Part shown: positions 8,439-15,898 of the stretch, piece by piece
How positions within the stretch are numbered: the first letter of the stretch is position 1
Layout of the letters: each line of letters begins with the position of its first letter
Source: RPQJ01 sp963754535
GTDB lineage: Bacteria > Pseudomonadota > Gammaproteobacteria > Steroidobacterales > Steroidobacteraceae
Reading direction: 5' to 3'
Assembly: GCA_963754535.1 (NCBI GenBank)
Contig: CAVWGG010000037.1
Span: 1 to 64,000 of the forward strand
DNA length: 64,000 nt
The notes under the pieces: generated by a model
Database searches by the model: none
What the model was told of the DNA's origin: nothing
What the model saw: only the letters and a program-made list of their open reading frames with translations
Made by a program: the position numbers and the translations under genes

Positions 8439-9380
8439 ATGGAAAGGATGGATCCGTCCACATTGCACCTTGCGGCTGAGCGGCTGCGGGAAGTCACCGA
8501 CGAGCACGCGCGCTGGCACGAGAACCTGCTGCGCTCCATTTTCTGCGAGCATCCGGTCGACCCCCATGATCTCGCGCCGTCGGCGCATCGCACGTGTCCG
8601 TTCGGGTACTGGTTCTATGGCCACGCACCGAATGGATTTCGGGGGGAGCCGGCCTTTGCCGCAATGGGCAAGGAGCACCAGCGCCTGCACCAGGTTGCGG
8701 CGAGACTACTGCGTTCGGCTCGGACCGGTTCCCCGATTGATCGCGTCGATTTCGAGGACCTCGTCGCGACCAGCGCGCGCCTGCGGCTGCAGGTCGATTC
8801 GCTGCGCTCCACCATCGACGCGGCCATCGGTAACCGGGATGCGCTCACGGGGGCCTACGGACGCATCGAAATGCTGCCGGCGCTGCATGAACTGCAACTG
8901 CTGGCGCGGCACGGGGGACCGCCCTGCAGCATCGTCTTCATGGACGTCGATCACCTGAAGCGGATCAATGACCAGCACGGCCATCCGGTGGGCGATGCAG
9001 TGCTTGCGGGCGTCGTCCGCCACCTCGACCTGCGCCTGCGCACGCAGGACAAGGTATTCCGCTACGGTGGCGACGAGTTCCTGGTTGCCCTGTCGGGCGC
9101 CGACCTGGCCACGGCGCGTGAGGTGATTTCGCGCGTGCGCCTTGGCCTCGCCGACACGCTGCTGATCGCCGGTCCGGATGGATCCACGATGCAGGTGACG
9201 GCATCCTTCGGCCTGGCGCTGCTCGATCCGGACGAGGATGTCAGCGAATCGATCGGCCGCGCCGACCAGGCCCTGCTGCTCGCCAAGACTGCCGGACGCA
9301 ATCGAGCCGTGGCGTGGGACGCGTCGGTTACGACCGGCACCCGCTGGCGACTGATCGACGTTGGCGAGCGGTCCGAATAG
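8439..9380 (+). CDS. CZB-GGDEF diguanylate cyclase, DgcZ-like zinc sensor
   Basis: 313 residues in two domains. The N-terminal chemoreceptor zinc-binding (CZB) domain has His23 (HARWH), Cys53 (CPFGYW), His80 and His84 (HQRLH). This reproduces the His22/Cys52/His79/His83 zinc site of E. coli DgcZ with every spacing kept. The C-terminal GGDEF domain has the active-site motif GGDEF at 210-214, FMDVDHLKRIND for metal and GTP, and an RTQD product-inhibition I-site at 201-204, five residues before GGDEF. It should make cyclic di-GMP in the cytoplasm, with zinc as inhibitor by analogy to DgcZ. GGAG lies eight bases before the ATG. Confidence 0.92.
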   Translation: MERMDPSTLHLAAERLREVTDEHARWHENLLRSIFCEHPVDPHDLAPSAHRTCPFGYWFYGHAPNGFRGEPAFAAMGKEHQRLHQVAARLLRSARTGSPIDRVDFEDLVATSARLRLQVDSLRSTIDAAIGNRDALTGAYGRIEMLPALHELQLLARHGGPPCSIVFMDVDHLKRINDQHGHPVGDAVLAGVVRHLDLRLRTQDKVFRYGGDEFLVALSGADLATAREVISRVRLGLADTLLIAGPDGSTMQVTASFGLALLDPDEDVSESIGRADQALLLAKTAGRNRAVAWDASVTTGTRWRLIDVGERSE

Positions 9381-9388
9381 TTCTGACA

Positions 9389-9419
9389 TACTTGCGTACG
9401 CAAGTACAATGCATATAAT
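9389..9419 (+). promoter_or_regulatory. MarR-gene promoter with 18-bp perfect palindrome over the -35
   Basis: TACTTGCGTACGCAAGTA (9389-9406) is a perfect 18-bp palindrome. It covers a -35-like TTGCGT (9392-9397), which is 16 bases from a consensus TATAAT at 9414-9419. The ATG of the MarR gene is at 9426, so transcription should start at or next to the A of the start codon. The site is placed for autorepression. Confidence 0.7.
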
Positions 9420-9425
9420 GCCGGC

Positions 9426-9875
9426 ATGAAAAAACTTGCCGCCAGCTCCGTTCTGCGCCTGCTCCGGGCACAGTCACACGTTCAGAACCGCTTCGGCTCC
9501 GAGCTCGCCTCGGTGCATGGCCTGTCGCTCAACGAGTTGCTGCTGCTCATGCAGCTCGACCAGTCCCGCGGCGGGCGCCTGAAGCGTGTCGAACTCGCTG
9601 ATCGTCTCGACCTGAGCCAGTCGAGCGTCACGCGCATGGTCGCGCCGATGGAGAAAGTCGGCTGGGTTTCGCGAGCGGAGAATCCGCGGGATGGCCGGGT
9701 GGGATACGTAGTGCTGACCGAGTCAGGCCGACGCCTGGCGCGTGAAGCTGCCAGGACCCTGCAGCACCAGGCCACGACCCTGTTCGGCGATCACTGGACC
9801 GACGATGAAATCGAGCTGCTCAATCGCCTGCTCGGCCGCCTGATCGTGAACCTGCCGGGACAACTTGGCGCGTAA
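9426..9875 (+). CDS. MarR-family transcriptional regulator
   Basis: 149 residues with the MarR winged-helix layout. An N-terminal dimerisation helix is followed by LNELLLLMQL, then the HTH LKRVELADRLDLSQSSVTRMV (recognition helix SQSSVTRMVAPME) and the wing VSRAENPRDGRVGYVVLTESG, which includes the conserved DxRxxxxxLT pattern. C-terminal helices complete the dimer interface. The gene lies directly behind a palindrome-bearing promoter, so it probably represses itself. There is no Shine-Dalgarno sequence, and the -10 element ends seven bases before the ATG, so the mRNA may be leaderless. No obvious target operon is divergent; the diguanylate cyclase gene ends 45 bases upstream on the same strand. 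The ligand is unknown. Confidence 0.88.
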   Translation: MKKLAASSVLRLLRAQSHVQNRFGSELASVHGLSLNELLLLMQLDQSRGGRLKRVELADRLDLSQSSVTRMVAPMEKVGWVSRAENPRDGRVGYVVLTESGRRLAREAARTLQHQATTLFGDHWTDDEIELLNRLLGRLIVNLPGQLGA

Positions 9876-9879
9876 GCCG

Positions 9880-9896
9880 GCGTCCCCTCCGGACGC
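9880..9896. terminator. hairpin between convergent genes, possible bidirectional terminator
   Basis: GCGTCC-CCTCC-GGACGC forms a 6-bp stem in the 22-base gap between the convergent MarR gene and the periplasmic protein gene. No T-run follows, so termination is only suggested by position. Confidence 0.3.
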
Positions 9897-9897
9897 G

Positions 9898-10407
9898 TCA
9901 GAACTTGTCCTTGCCGGAAAGTCCCTTCTCGATGCGGTCGGCGCTGTACATCACGACCTCGATGACCTCGCGCAGCGCCGCCGCGTCGGCATCGGCATGC
10001 ACCTGCGCCGAAAAGACGACGAGGTACTCGTCCTTGCCCTGGTTCACCTGCCAGGCCCCCAGGACCATGCGTACATTCTCCTGCAGCAGGTGAATCGCAA
10101 GGTCGGCGGGCACGGTGCCCTTCCCGCGCGCGGCCACGGACCACACGTCGCGAATCTCCAGCGGCGGCAGCGATGTCGTTCCGGACGCCACCCACACGCG
10201 CTGGCTGCGAGTCTCATCGACCTTGTAATCGAGCCGGTAGTCGCCCTCGTCGATCAGGAAGCCGAGCTTCGCGTCCTTGAGCGCCGTTTCGACGCGTGGA
10301 TCGGGGGAAGTGGCAGCCGCGGCTTGCGACTGCGCGTGTGCCGCGCCAGGCACCGTCAGCAGCAGCGTCAAGGCCGCGACGACGCTCAGCGGCACGATCC
10401 GGCTCAC
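9898..10407 (-). CDS. secreted hypothetical protein, possibly YbjN-like
   Basis: 169 residues from a GTG at 10407 that overlaps the upstream TGA (GTGA), which decides the start. The frame is open further upstream, but those residues are Arg-rich and inside the RDD gene. A clean signal peptide (about 1-24, cleavage after GAAHA) is followed by a domain of about 135 residues. Its pattern, LKDAKLGFLIDEGDYRLDYKV then IWSV-like strands and LLQENVRMVLGAWQV, resembles YbjN/type III chaperone-like folds; that assignment is tentative. Probably periplasmic. It is the last gene of the small minus-strand set 11304-9898. Confidence 0.6.
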   Translation of the reverse strand: MSRIVPLSVVAALTLLLTVPGAAHAQSQAAAATSPDPRVETALKDAKLGFLIDEGDYRLDYKVDETRSQRVWVASGTTSLPPLEIRDVWSVAARGKGTVPADLAIHLLQENVRMVLGAWQVNQGKDEYLVVFSAQVHADADAAALREVIEVVMYSADRIEKGLSGKDKF

Positions 10408-10901
10408 GGCGCACCTCGCTGCGGAAAGTCGACCCGCGCGGGACCGCGATGGCGTGGCCGCACGACGACCGTGCCAGCGAGCTTGTCGTGCCAACCCTGC
10501 TTGCGAGGATCGAAGGCCACCCAGACGATGCCGGCCATCAGCGGCAGCATCGAGACGTAGTAACCGAGGTAGCGCACGATGAGTTGCCGGGTGCTGGGCT
10601 TGCCGCCCGTCGCGGCGTCGACGATGCGTGCAGAGATCGCGATCTTGCCCGGCGTCGCCTGGCGGTAGATCCAGAAGACGATGACCGCGATGGCGGGCAG
10701 CAACCAGTTGATGAGGAGATCGGCCGGTCCCTGCAGGAGCGCGTCGGACGTCCAGTAGGACCCACCGTAGACATACGTCACCAGTGGCACGCAGATGACG
10801 AGCAGCAGCAACGTGTCGATCATGGCCGCGCCCACGCGCGCCCAGAATCCGACGTATTCCAGTTCGTCCATATCCGAGGCTGTCGGAGACTGGATGGACA
10901 T
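10404..10901 (-). CDS. RDD-family membrane protein
   Basis: 165 residues from the ATG at 10901, which shares one base with the upstream stop (TAATG). Three or four hydrophobic helices are seen. GFWARVGAAMIDTLLLLVIC contains the Arg of the first RDD helix followed by the conserved Asp, and GKIAISARIVDAATGGKPST matches the central RDD loop. KQGWHDKLAGTVVVR is the family's C-terminal DK signature. Family roles are poorly known; some members act as ion antiporters. It is translationally coupled on both sides, with the secreted proteins before and after it. Confidence 0.85.
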   Translation of the reverse strand: MSIQSPTASDMDELEYVGFWARVGAAMIDTLLLLVICVPLVTYVYGGSYWTSDALLQGPADLLINWLLPAIAVIVFWIYRQATPGKIAISARIVDAATGGKPSTRQLIVRYLGYYVSMLPLMAGIVWVAFDPRKQGWHDKLAGTVVVRPRHRGPARVDFPQRGAP

Positions 10902-11230
10902 TATGGTTTCACCGCCTCGCATGTGACTGCGACGGCGACGGCGAACCATTTGCGCTGCGCCCGGAAGACGCTCTGTTCCGTCGCCCCCGGTTCGACGTTG
11001 AGGCTGGAACGGTACGGTGTCTGCGGCGAGGCGTCGAACCGCAACTTGCAGCGGACTTTCTGTTCCGTGTCGTTGGTGAGCTTGACGACCAGCATGCCCG
11101 TCATGGCGACGGGTTCGATCTTGATGTCCAGGTCGTTCAGTTCCGGGTGAACCTCGACCGTGTAGGTCTGCCCGAATGCGGCTGGCGCGAACAGCACGGT
11201 CAGCGCCAGCGCACAGGCGGCCCCATTCAG
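10901..11230 (-). CDS. small secreted protein (family often mislabelled 3-phosphoglycerate kinase); start uncertain
   Basis: The mature part begins about QTYTVEVHPELNDLDIKI and continues to a conserved tail (PGATEQSVFRAQRKWFAV). This resembles a family of small periplasmic proteins sometimes misnamed 3-phosphoglycerate kinase; it has no kinase motifs. A hydrophobic signal (ACALALTVLFAPAAFG) precedes it, but no ATG, GTG or TTG lies in frame close to it. The options are a CTG at 11230 overlapping the stop of the 25-codon frame, an in-frame ATG far upstream at 11356, or a one-base error in GGGG (11221-11224) that hides an ATG at 11226. The coordinates given use CTG. Confidence 0.55.
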   Translation of the reverse strand: MNGAACALALTVLFAPAAFGQTYTVEVHPELNDLDIKIEPVAMTGMLVVKLTNDTEQKVRCKLRFDASPQTPYRSSLNVEPGATEQSVFRAQRKWFAVAVAVTCEAVKP

Positions 11231-11304
11231 GCGGCCAGGTCGGCGATCTGCTGCACCATGTACAACACGAGCGCGCTCAACATGACGTAACCGATGACTT
11301 CCAT
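11227..11304 (-). CDS. 25-aa hydrophobic small ORF with strong ribosome-binding site
   Basis: ATG at 11304 is preceded by AAGGAGG with a nine-base spacer, the strongest ribosome site in this region. The peptide MEVIGYVMLSALVLYMVQQI plus ADLAA is a single membrane-spanning helix. Its TGA overlaps the possible start of the next gene, suggesting either a real small membrane protein or a leader that couples translation. No family is recognised. Confidence 0.45.
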   Translation of the reverse strand: MEVIGYVMLSALVLYMVQQIADLAA

Positions 11305-11450
11305 GATCACTCTCCTCCTTGAAGCGCCGGACCGGCGCGAATCCAACGGTGATCATGCTAGGTCTCCAGTGTCCGTGATTCCAGTGAATAGCGACGAGTC
11401 GTTCGGCCGTCGCGACGAGATGAGGCGACGTCCAGAAAGCCGGGCGAACC

Positions 11451-11729
11451 TCATTCCTGCGCGCGCTGGCGACCGGGCTGCACTGCGACGATCGTCACGC
11501 TCGAGTCGAGTGGATCGAACATGATCCGCGCCTCGCCGCGCTCGAGTTGCCGCAGTACCTGCGCAACCTTCTGTTCGTGCGTAAAGGCCCGGTCGCCATA
11601 ATCCGTCCCCTCGCGCAGGATGAAGTTGTCGATCACGCCATTCAGTGCGTTGGCGGACAACTCCGTGAAAGGCACGGCGACGGGGTCCGGTCGCTCTTGC
11701 GGGTCTTCCCAGCTGCCGGTGTCCGTCAC
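11451..11729 (-). CDS. YheU family protein (UPF0270)
   Basis: 92 residues. After a short acidic leader, VPFTELSANALNGVIDNFIL, REGTDYGDRAFTHEQKVAQV and LRQLERGEARIMFDPLDSSV follow the YheU/UPF0270 pattern closely, especially the LREGTDYG motif and the GEA turn. The family is small, cytoplasmic and of unknown function, found mainly in gammaproteobacteria. The region 11305-11450 upstream of the next gene shows only the ribosome site of the small ORF. Confidence 0.85.
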   Translation of the reverse strand: MTDTGSWEDPQERPDPVAVPFTELSANALNGVIDNFILREGTDYGDRAFTHEQKVAQVLRQLERGEARIMFDPLDSSVTIVAVQPGRQRAQE

Positions 11730-11760
11730 AGTTCCATACCCGTGTCCTGGCCTGCCCGAT

Positions 11761-12468
11761 TCAGGACGACATCAACGTCGGGCCGCCCTTCGCCTCGGCA
11801 CGCTGGTATGCCGGTCGTGCCCGCATCCGCTTGTGGTACGCGTCGATGTGCGGGTATTTGCCGCTCGCCGCAGAGCGCGACAACAAGGCCTCGATCCCGA
11901 AACTCATCTGGAAGTCCGCCATGCTGAGGTCACTGCCCGCGAACCAGGCGTTCTTCGCCAGGTGATCCTCAATGAAATTGAGCGAGTTCTGCAGGTTGGG
12001 ATCGATCAGCGTCGACTGCACTTTCTCGCACAGGCTGCGCGCGATGGGCTTGGCGAAAAACGGCATCGGTCGCGTGGGGATCGTGCTGAACACCAGCTTC
12101 ATCACCAGCCAGTTCATGAGCGAGCCCTCGGCGTAATGCATCCAGTACCTGGCCTGCCAGTACGCGGGCGTGCCGGCGGCAGGCGCAAGGTGCGCCAGCT
12201 CGCCGGTGCCGAGGTGCCCGTACTTCTCGACGATGTACTCGATGATGACGGCCGATTCGGCAACCACCGTGCCGTCATCGGTCACCACCGGCGACTTGCC
12301 GAGCGGATGAATCGCCTTGAGTTCGGGCGGCGCCAGGCGCGTGACTTTGTCGCGCTTGTACACCTTGAGCTGGTACGGAGCGCCGAGTTCCTCGAGCAGC
12401 CAGAGGATGCGCTGTGAGCGCGAGGTCTCGAGGTGATGAACGGTCAGCACCGGCCCTGCCCCGCTCAC
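11761..12468 (-). CDS. glutathione S-transferase family protein
   Basis: 235 residues from a GTG at 12468 that overlaps the TGA of the superoxide dismutase gene (GTGA); a second GTG at 12450 is possible. The N-terminal thioredoxin-like half has TVHHLETSRSQRILWLLEEL (Ser in the catalytic-loop position) and KSPVVTDDGTVVAESAVIIEYI, with the cis-Pro and the glutathione-binding ESA motif. The C-terminal all-helical half has WFAGSDLSMADFQMSFGIEA, the conserved N-capping box Asp. It should be a cytoplasmic dimer acting in detoxification. Coupling to sodC suggests joint expression in oxidative stress. Confidence 0.85.
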   Translation of the reverse strand: MSGAGPVLTVHHLETSRSQRILWLLEELGAPYQLKVYKRDKVTRLAPPELKAIHPLGKSPVVTDDGTVVAESAVIIEYIVEKYGHLGTGELAHLAPAAGTPAYWQARYWMHYAEGSLMNWLVMKLVFSTIPTRPMPFFAKPIARSLCEKVQSTLIDPNLQNSLNFIEDHLAKNAWFAGSDLSMADFQMSFGIEALLSRSAASGKYPHIDAYHKRMRARPAYQRAEAKGGPTLMSS

Positions 12469-13043
12469 TCGACCAGCCTGATCACGCCGCAAGCTTCGCG
12501 CGTACCGCCCGCGCAGCCCTTCTTGAGCTCGGACTCTTCGTCGCAATACGTGTCGGGCTGGGTATGCACGATGATGGCGCTGCCGTCGGCATCGAAGACG
12601 CTCAGGCGACCGGGCGCGAGCGTGATGCGGCTGGTCGTGTGCTTGAACGTGCCGACGCCGTTCTTGACGTCGAGGTTGACCAGGTCACCCATGTGGAACG
12701 GGTGATTGATGTCCGTCGCCGGCGTCGTGTCCATCGCGGAATCGGGCCGCGACTGTCCCGCGGGACCCGGATCATGGTGTCCGCCCGCCGCGGAGCACGG
12801 CTCGCAGGCGCCGACTTCGTGGATGTGCACGGCGTGCTTGCCATCGGGCAGGCCCTTCACCTTGAGCTCGACCATCACTTCCTTCACGCCCTCGGGCGTC
12901 ACCTGCTCCTTGAGCCTGGCCGTGCCCGTGATAGCGGCGTTGGTGCAGCCCTTCACCTCGGCGACGGCGGCGAGGCCATCGGCTGCAGCGATGGTGGGCA
13001 GGGCCATGAGCCCGGCGAGGATCAACTTGAGACTTGGACGCAT
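12465..13043 (-). CDS. sodC: Cu/Zn superoxide dismutase family protein
   Basis: 192 residues with a signal peptide (about 1-21), so periplasmic. Copper ligands His73 and His75 (HAVHIH), bridging His89 in the GGHHDP segment, His117 and Asp120 (HMGDL), and His160 (VHTQPD) are visible; the active-site Arg182 and disulfide Cys185 lie in GGTREACGVI. The usual extra zinc His is not at the standard spacing: only His114 is near, three residues before His117. The zinc site may therefore be altered. Converts superoxide to peroxide and oxygen in the periplasm if the copper site is active. Confidence 0.82.
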   Translation of the reverse strand: MRPSLKLILAGLMALPTIAAADGLAAVAEVKGCTNAAITGTARLKEQVTPEGVKEVMVELKVKGLPDGKHAVHIHEVGACEPCSAAGGHHDPGPAGQSRPDSAMDTTPATDINHPFHMGDLVNLDVKNGVGTFKHTTSRITLAPGRLSVFDADGSAIIVHTQPDTYCDEESELKKGCAGGTREACGVIRLVE

Positions 13044-13073
13044 TGCGATCTCCTTGTGTCCGAGTTGCTTCGG

Positions 13074-13739
13074 TCAGCGATACACCACCGCGATGTGCGG
13101 CACGGTCGTCACGTTCGGTTGCTTGAGCAGGAAATTCCGCAGGAACGTCGTAAGCTGCTTTTCGCAGAGCGCCATGATGGCGGGATCCGACGCCAGTTGC
13201 TCACCCCGCGCCTGCGCTCGTTTTGAGGCCTCCGAGTACAGCTTCAGTCCCGCGGCCTTTTCATCGGTGAGCAGGCCGCCGGACAGCACCTTGTACTTCA
13301 GGTTGGTGACGGCGGGCGTCGCAACCAGTCGCGGCTTGCCGACCAGGACTTCGATGCCGCCGGGGCCGGACTTGACGTCATACCGGTCGGGCGACAGGTC
13401 GTAGCCGAAGGAATATTCGACGGAGTACCAGATCGCGATCGTGCCCGTCGAATGGAACCCGAGCACGGACTGGTCGATGACCTGCGTGACGGCATTCGGC
13501 TGGCGGACCGTGGCCGCCAGGAACTTCTGCTGCGCGGTGAGTTGCTGCTTGCCTTCCTGCAGGTAACGCACGTACGTCGTGAACCCGAGCAGTGACCGCT
13601 CGCTTTCGGTGACCGAATCCTGCAACAGGGTGGCCCGTTCGTTCGCGGAACGAAGCTGCCCCTGCATGATGAAGAACGTTACGGCGGCCCCGATTGCAGC
13701 GGCTCCGACCAGCCAGGGCGTACTCAATGGACGTGTCAT
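13074..13739 (-). CDS. membrane-anchored hypothetical protein, DUF4230-like
   Basis: 221 residues. One N-terminal transmembrane segment (about 8-25) is followed by a helical, possibly coiled-coil stretch (about 30-72). A body domain then has IWYSVEYSFGYDLSPDRYDV, IEVLVGKPRLVATPAVTNLK and a C-terminal helical section ending CEKQLTTFLRNFLLKQ. This order resembles DUF4230 proteins, but the assignment is by eye only. It probably faces the periplasm. Function unknown. It lies 61 bases downstream of the HMG-CoA reductase gene and may share its transcript. Confidence 0.5.
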   Translation of the reverse strand: MTRPLSTPWLVGAAAIGAAVTFFIMQGQLRSANERATLLQDSVTESERSLLGFTTYVRYLQEGKQQLTAQQKFLAATVRQPNAVTQVIDQSVLGFHSTGTIAIWYSVEYSFGYDLSPDRYDVKSGPGGIEVLVGKPRLVATPAVTNLKYKVLSGGLLTDEKAAGLKLYSEASKRAQARGEQLASDPAIMALCEKQLTTFLRNFLLKQPNVTTVPHIAVVYR

Positions 13740-13801
13740 ATGACTCCTGCCTCACCCGACGTTGCTGCTGGGCCTGTCGGGACAGCGGCCAATATAGCCT
13801 T

Positions 13802-14977
13802 TCAGGGCCGGTTGCGGCCGAGCTTGTCGTGGCTGCTGACCCAGTCGCCGGCCAGCACGGCCGATCCCAGCGAAACGTCCCCAGCCAGCACGACGGCGGC
13901 AACGATCTCCGCCAGCCGATCGGCCTTGCCAGGGCCGTAACAACCCAGCATTTCCAGGCATTCGCGCTGCGTGCCAAGTCCCGTGCCGCCGCCATAACTC
14001 GCGACGATCAGGGACGGCAGCGTGACCGACCAGTAATAGTCGCCGTTGTCGAGCAACTGCGCGTAGGTGATGCCGGCGTGCGACTCGGCGACGTTGGCCG
14101 CGTCCTGGCCGGTCGCAATGAACATCGCCGCGATGCCGTTGGCGGCGTGCGGGCCGTTGTACGCCGAACCCGCCATGAACGAACCCGCCTGGCTGACCTG
14201 CCGCGAGCGGAACAACGTCCTGGCGTCGACGCGCATCAGTCGTTGCAGGGTCTCGTTGCGAATCGTCACTTCCGCGATCACGCGACGGCCGCGCGTGCGC
14301 AGCGTGTTGACGGCCGAATGCTTTTTGTCGGTATCGATCGAGCCCGACAGGATGTAGACCGGATGCAGCGGGTGCTGGGCCTTGATCCACTCGCAGGCCG
14401 CCAACGTCGCCTTGCCCGTCATGTTCTGGCCGGCTGCATCACCGGTGGTGTAGTTGAAGCGCGTGTACAGCAGGTTGCCGACGGCATACTGCTCGACGTC
14501 GGTCAGCTTGCCGACCCGGGTCGTGGCTTCGGCCGTCGCGCGAATGGCGTCGAATCGCTCGACGAGCCACTGGCTGAAATCGCGAGCTTCACGCGCGCTG
14601 GCGAATTCGAAGACCGGCGCGCGCTGCATGGAGCGCTTGACCACGGTGACCGTCACCCCGCCGCATTCGCTGAGCAAGCGCATGCCGCGGTTGTAACTCG
14701 CGACCAGCGTGCCCTCCGTGGTGGCCAGCGGGACGTAGAAATCGCCCGTAGCATGTTCGCCGTTGATCCGCAGTGGTCCCGCCAGCCCGATGGGCACCTG
14801 CGCGACGCCGAGAAAGTTCTCGATGTTGCCGGCTACTTGCGCGGGGTCGACGGTGAAAGAGCCGACGTGCGACAGCGCCGTTCCGGTGCGGCCGGTCACG
14901 AACTCGCGCCGCCGCTGCGCCATGTCCGCCGTGTAGTCGTTCCCGGGGTCGCGGGGTATTGGAATACGGTCGCTCAC
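13802..14977 (-). CDS. class I hydroxymethylglutaryl-CoA reductase
   Basis: 391 residues from a GTG at 14977 with a strong GAGGAGGAA ribosome site. The catalytic set is complete: Glu88 (ATTEGT), Lys218 (DTDKKHSA), Asp292 (ATGQDAAN) and His383 (SSHDKLGRNR). ENFLGVAQVPIGLAGPL, DAAGQNMTGKA and GGGTGLGTQRECLEML are class I spellings (archaea, eukaryotes, some bacteria), unlike class II enzymes such as Pseudomonas mevalonii MvaA. There are no membrane segments, so it is soluble. It should reduce HMG-CoA to mevalonate with NAD(P)H. No other mevalonate-pathway gene is visible, so its pathway context is unclear. Confidence 0.9.
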   Translation of the reverse strand: MSDRIPIPRDPGNDYTADMAQRRREFVTGRTGTALSHVGSFTVDPAQVAGNIENFLGVAQVPIGLAGPLRINGEHATGDFYVPLATTEGTLVASYNRGMRLLSECGGVTVTVVKRSMQRAPVFEFASAREARDFSQWLVERFDAIRATAEATTRVGKLTDVEQYAVGNLLYTRFNYTTGDAAGQNMTGKATLAACEWIKAQHPLHPVYILSGSIDTDKKHSAVNTLRTRGRRVIAEVTIRNETLQRLMRVDARTLFRSRQVSQAGSFMAGSAYNGPHAANGIAAMFIATGQDAANVAESHAGITYAQLLDNGDYYWSVTLPSLIVASYGGGTGLGTQRECLEMLGCYGPGKADRLAEIVAAVVLAGDVSLGSAVLAGDWVSSHDKLGRNRP

Positions 14978-15023
14978 GCTTCCTCCTCGACCCGCCGGCG
15001 CGGATGCGGTCGCTCGATGTCTC

Positions 15024-15641
15024 TCAGAACCAGTTGAAGTTGAAGCTGATGCTCACCCGTTCGGTCTTGACCGGATTCGGCGGCACTTCGTGGCGCAGCC
15101 AGCTCTCGAACAGCAGCACGGTGCCGGCCGCGACGGGCATGGTCACCCACGGCTGGTTGTCGGGTTTGGCGTCCGCCGTACGTGGCGGTGCCGCCATGTA
15201 GCGATCGAGCCGTGGATCTTCGAGCTTGAGGCCAGGCACACCCTTGGGCGTGCGCACGTAGTACGTGCCGCTGATCGTCGAGAGCGGGTGCAGGTGCAGG
15301 CTGTGCGTGACGCCGCGGGGCATCATGTTGATCCAGCAATCGGTCATCGACAGCTCGCGGCCTTCGAGGTCGAACTCGAGCGTGCGGGCATAGCTGAGCA
15401 CGTGCCGCTGCAGCTGCTTCCCCAGCGTCGCAAACGTCGGCGAGAGCGTGTGCATCCGGTTCAGCGAACCATAGGACGTGTAGCCACCCGGATACCGCTC
15501 CTTCGACCAGGCGCGCCCGGCCACGTCGTCAGCACGGTACTGCTCGCACTCGTGCAGCAGGCGGGTATTGAACGCCTCCCAGCCTGATGCCTGCAGCCTT
15601 GCGGTATAGACGCGGGTGGGAAACAACGAAAGGATTGTCAT
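15024..15641 (-). CDS. putative 2-oxoglutarate/Fe(II) oxygenase (TIGR02466-like)
   Basis: 205 residues. FPTRVYTARL at the start, MTDCWINMMPRGVTHSLHLH in the middle and SWLRHEVPPN then ERVSISFNFNW at the end match the TIGR02466 family of putative 2OG-Fe(II) oxygenases. Candidate iron ligands are the His residues of SLHLHPLS and the His of LRHEVP, with the Arg of ERVSISFNF to hold 2-oxoglutarate. Substrate unknown; members are thought to hydroxylate small molecules or proteins. The stop lies 46 bases before the HMG-CoA reductase start on the same strand, so co-transcription is likely. Confidence 0.75.
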   Translation of the reverse strand: MTILSLFPTRVYTARLQASGWEAFNTRLLHECEQYRADDVAGRAWSKERYPGGYTSYGSLNRMHTLSPTFATLGKQLQRHVLSYARTLEFDLEGRELSMTDCWINMMPRGVTHSLHLHPLSTISGTYYVRTPKGVPGLKLEDPRLDRYMAAPPRTADAKPDNQPWVTMPVAAGTVLLFESWLRHEVPPNPVKTERVSISFNFNWF

Positions 15642-15659
15642 GGCGTGCCTCGCGGGCGC

Positions 15660-15878
15660 TCAGTCCTCGACGGCTTGGCGTCGACGTCCAGGCACGGGAT
15701 CGTCCTCTTCGGGCAGGGTCCGTTGCAGGACTTCGAGCACGGCGTGTGCCGCGCGGTAACGGTATTCAAAGCGATGGTCGAGCGGCGCAGGCCGTGTATG
15801 CAGGTACAGTTCTAGCGCCTCGCTGACGACTTCGGCTTCGAGTTCGGGCAGCAGCAGCTTGATCGGTCCGTTGGCCAT
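15660..15878 (-). CDS. small hypothetical protein (72 aa)
   Basis: The frame begins MANGPIKLLLPELEAEVVSE and contains a helical acidic core (ALELYLHTRPAPLDHRFEYR) and a charged tail. No signal peptide or membrane helix. It fills the space between the lipoprotein gene (20 bases upstream) and the oxygenase gene (18 bases downstream), all on the minus strand, which supports a real gene. No family recognised. Confidence 0.5.
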   Translation of the reverse strand: MANGPIKLLLPELEAEVVSEALELYLHTRPAPLDHRFEYRYRAAHAVLEVLQRTLPEEDDPVPGRRRQAVED

Positions 15879-15898
15879 GCGCGTCCTGCCGGCAGGGA

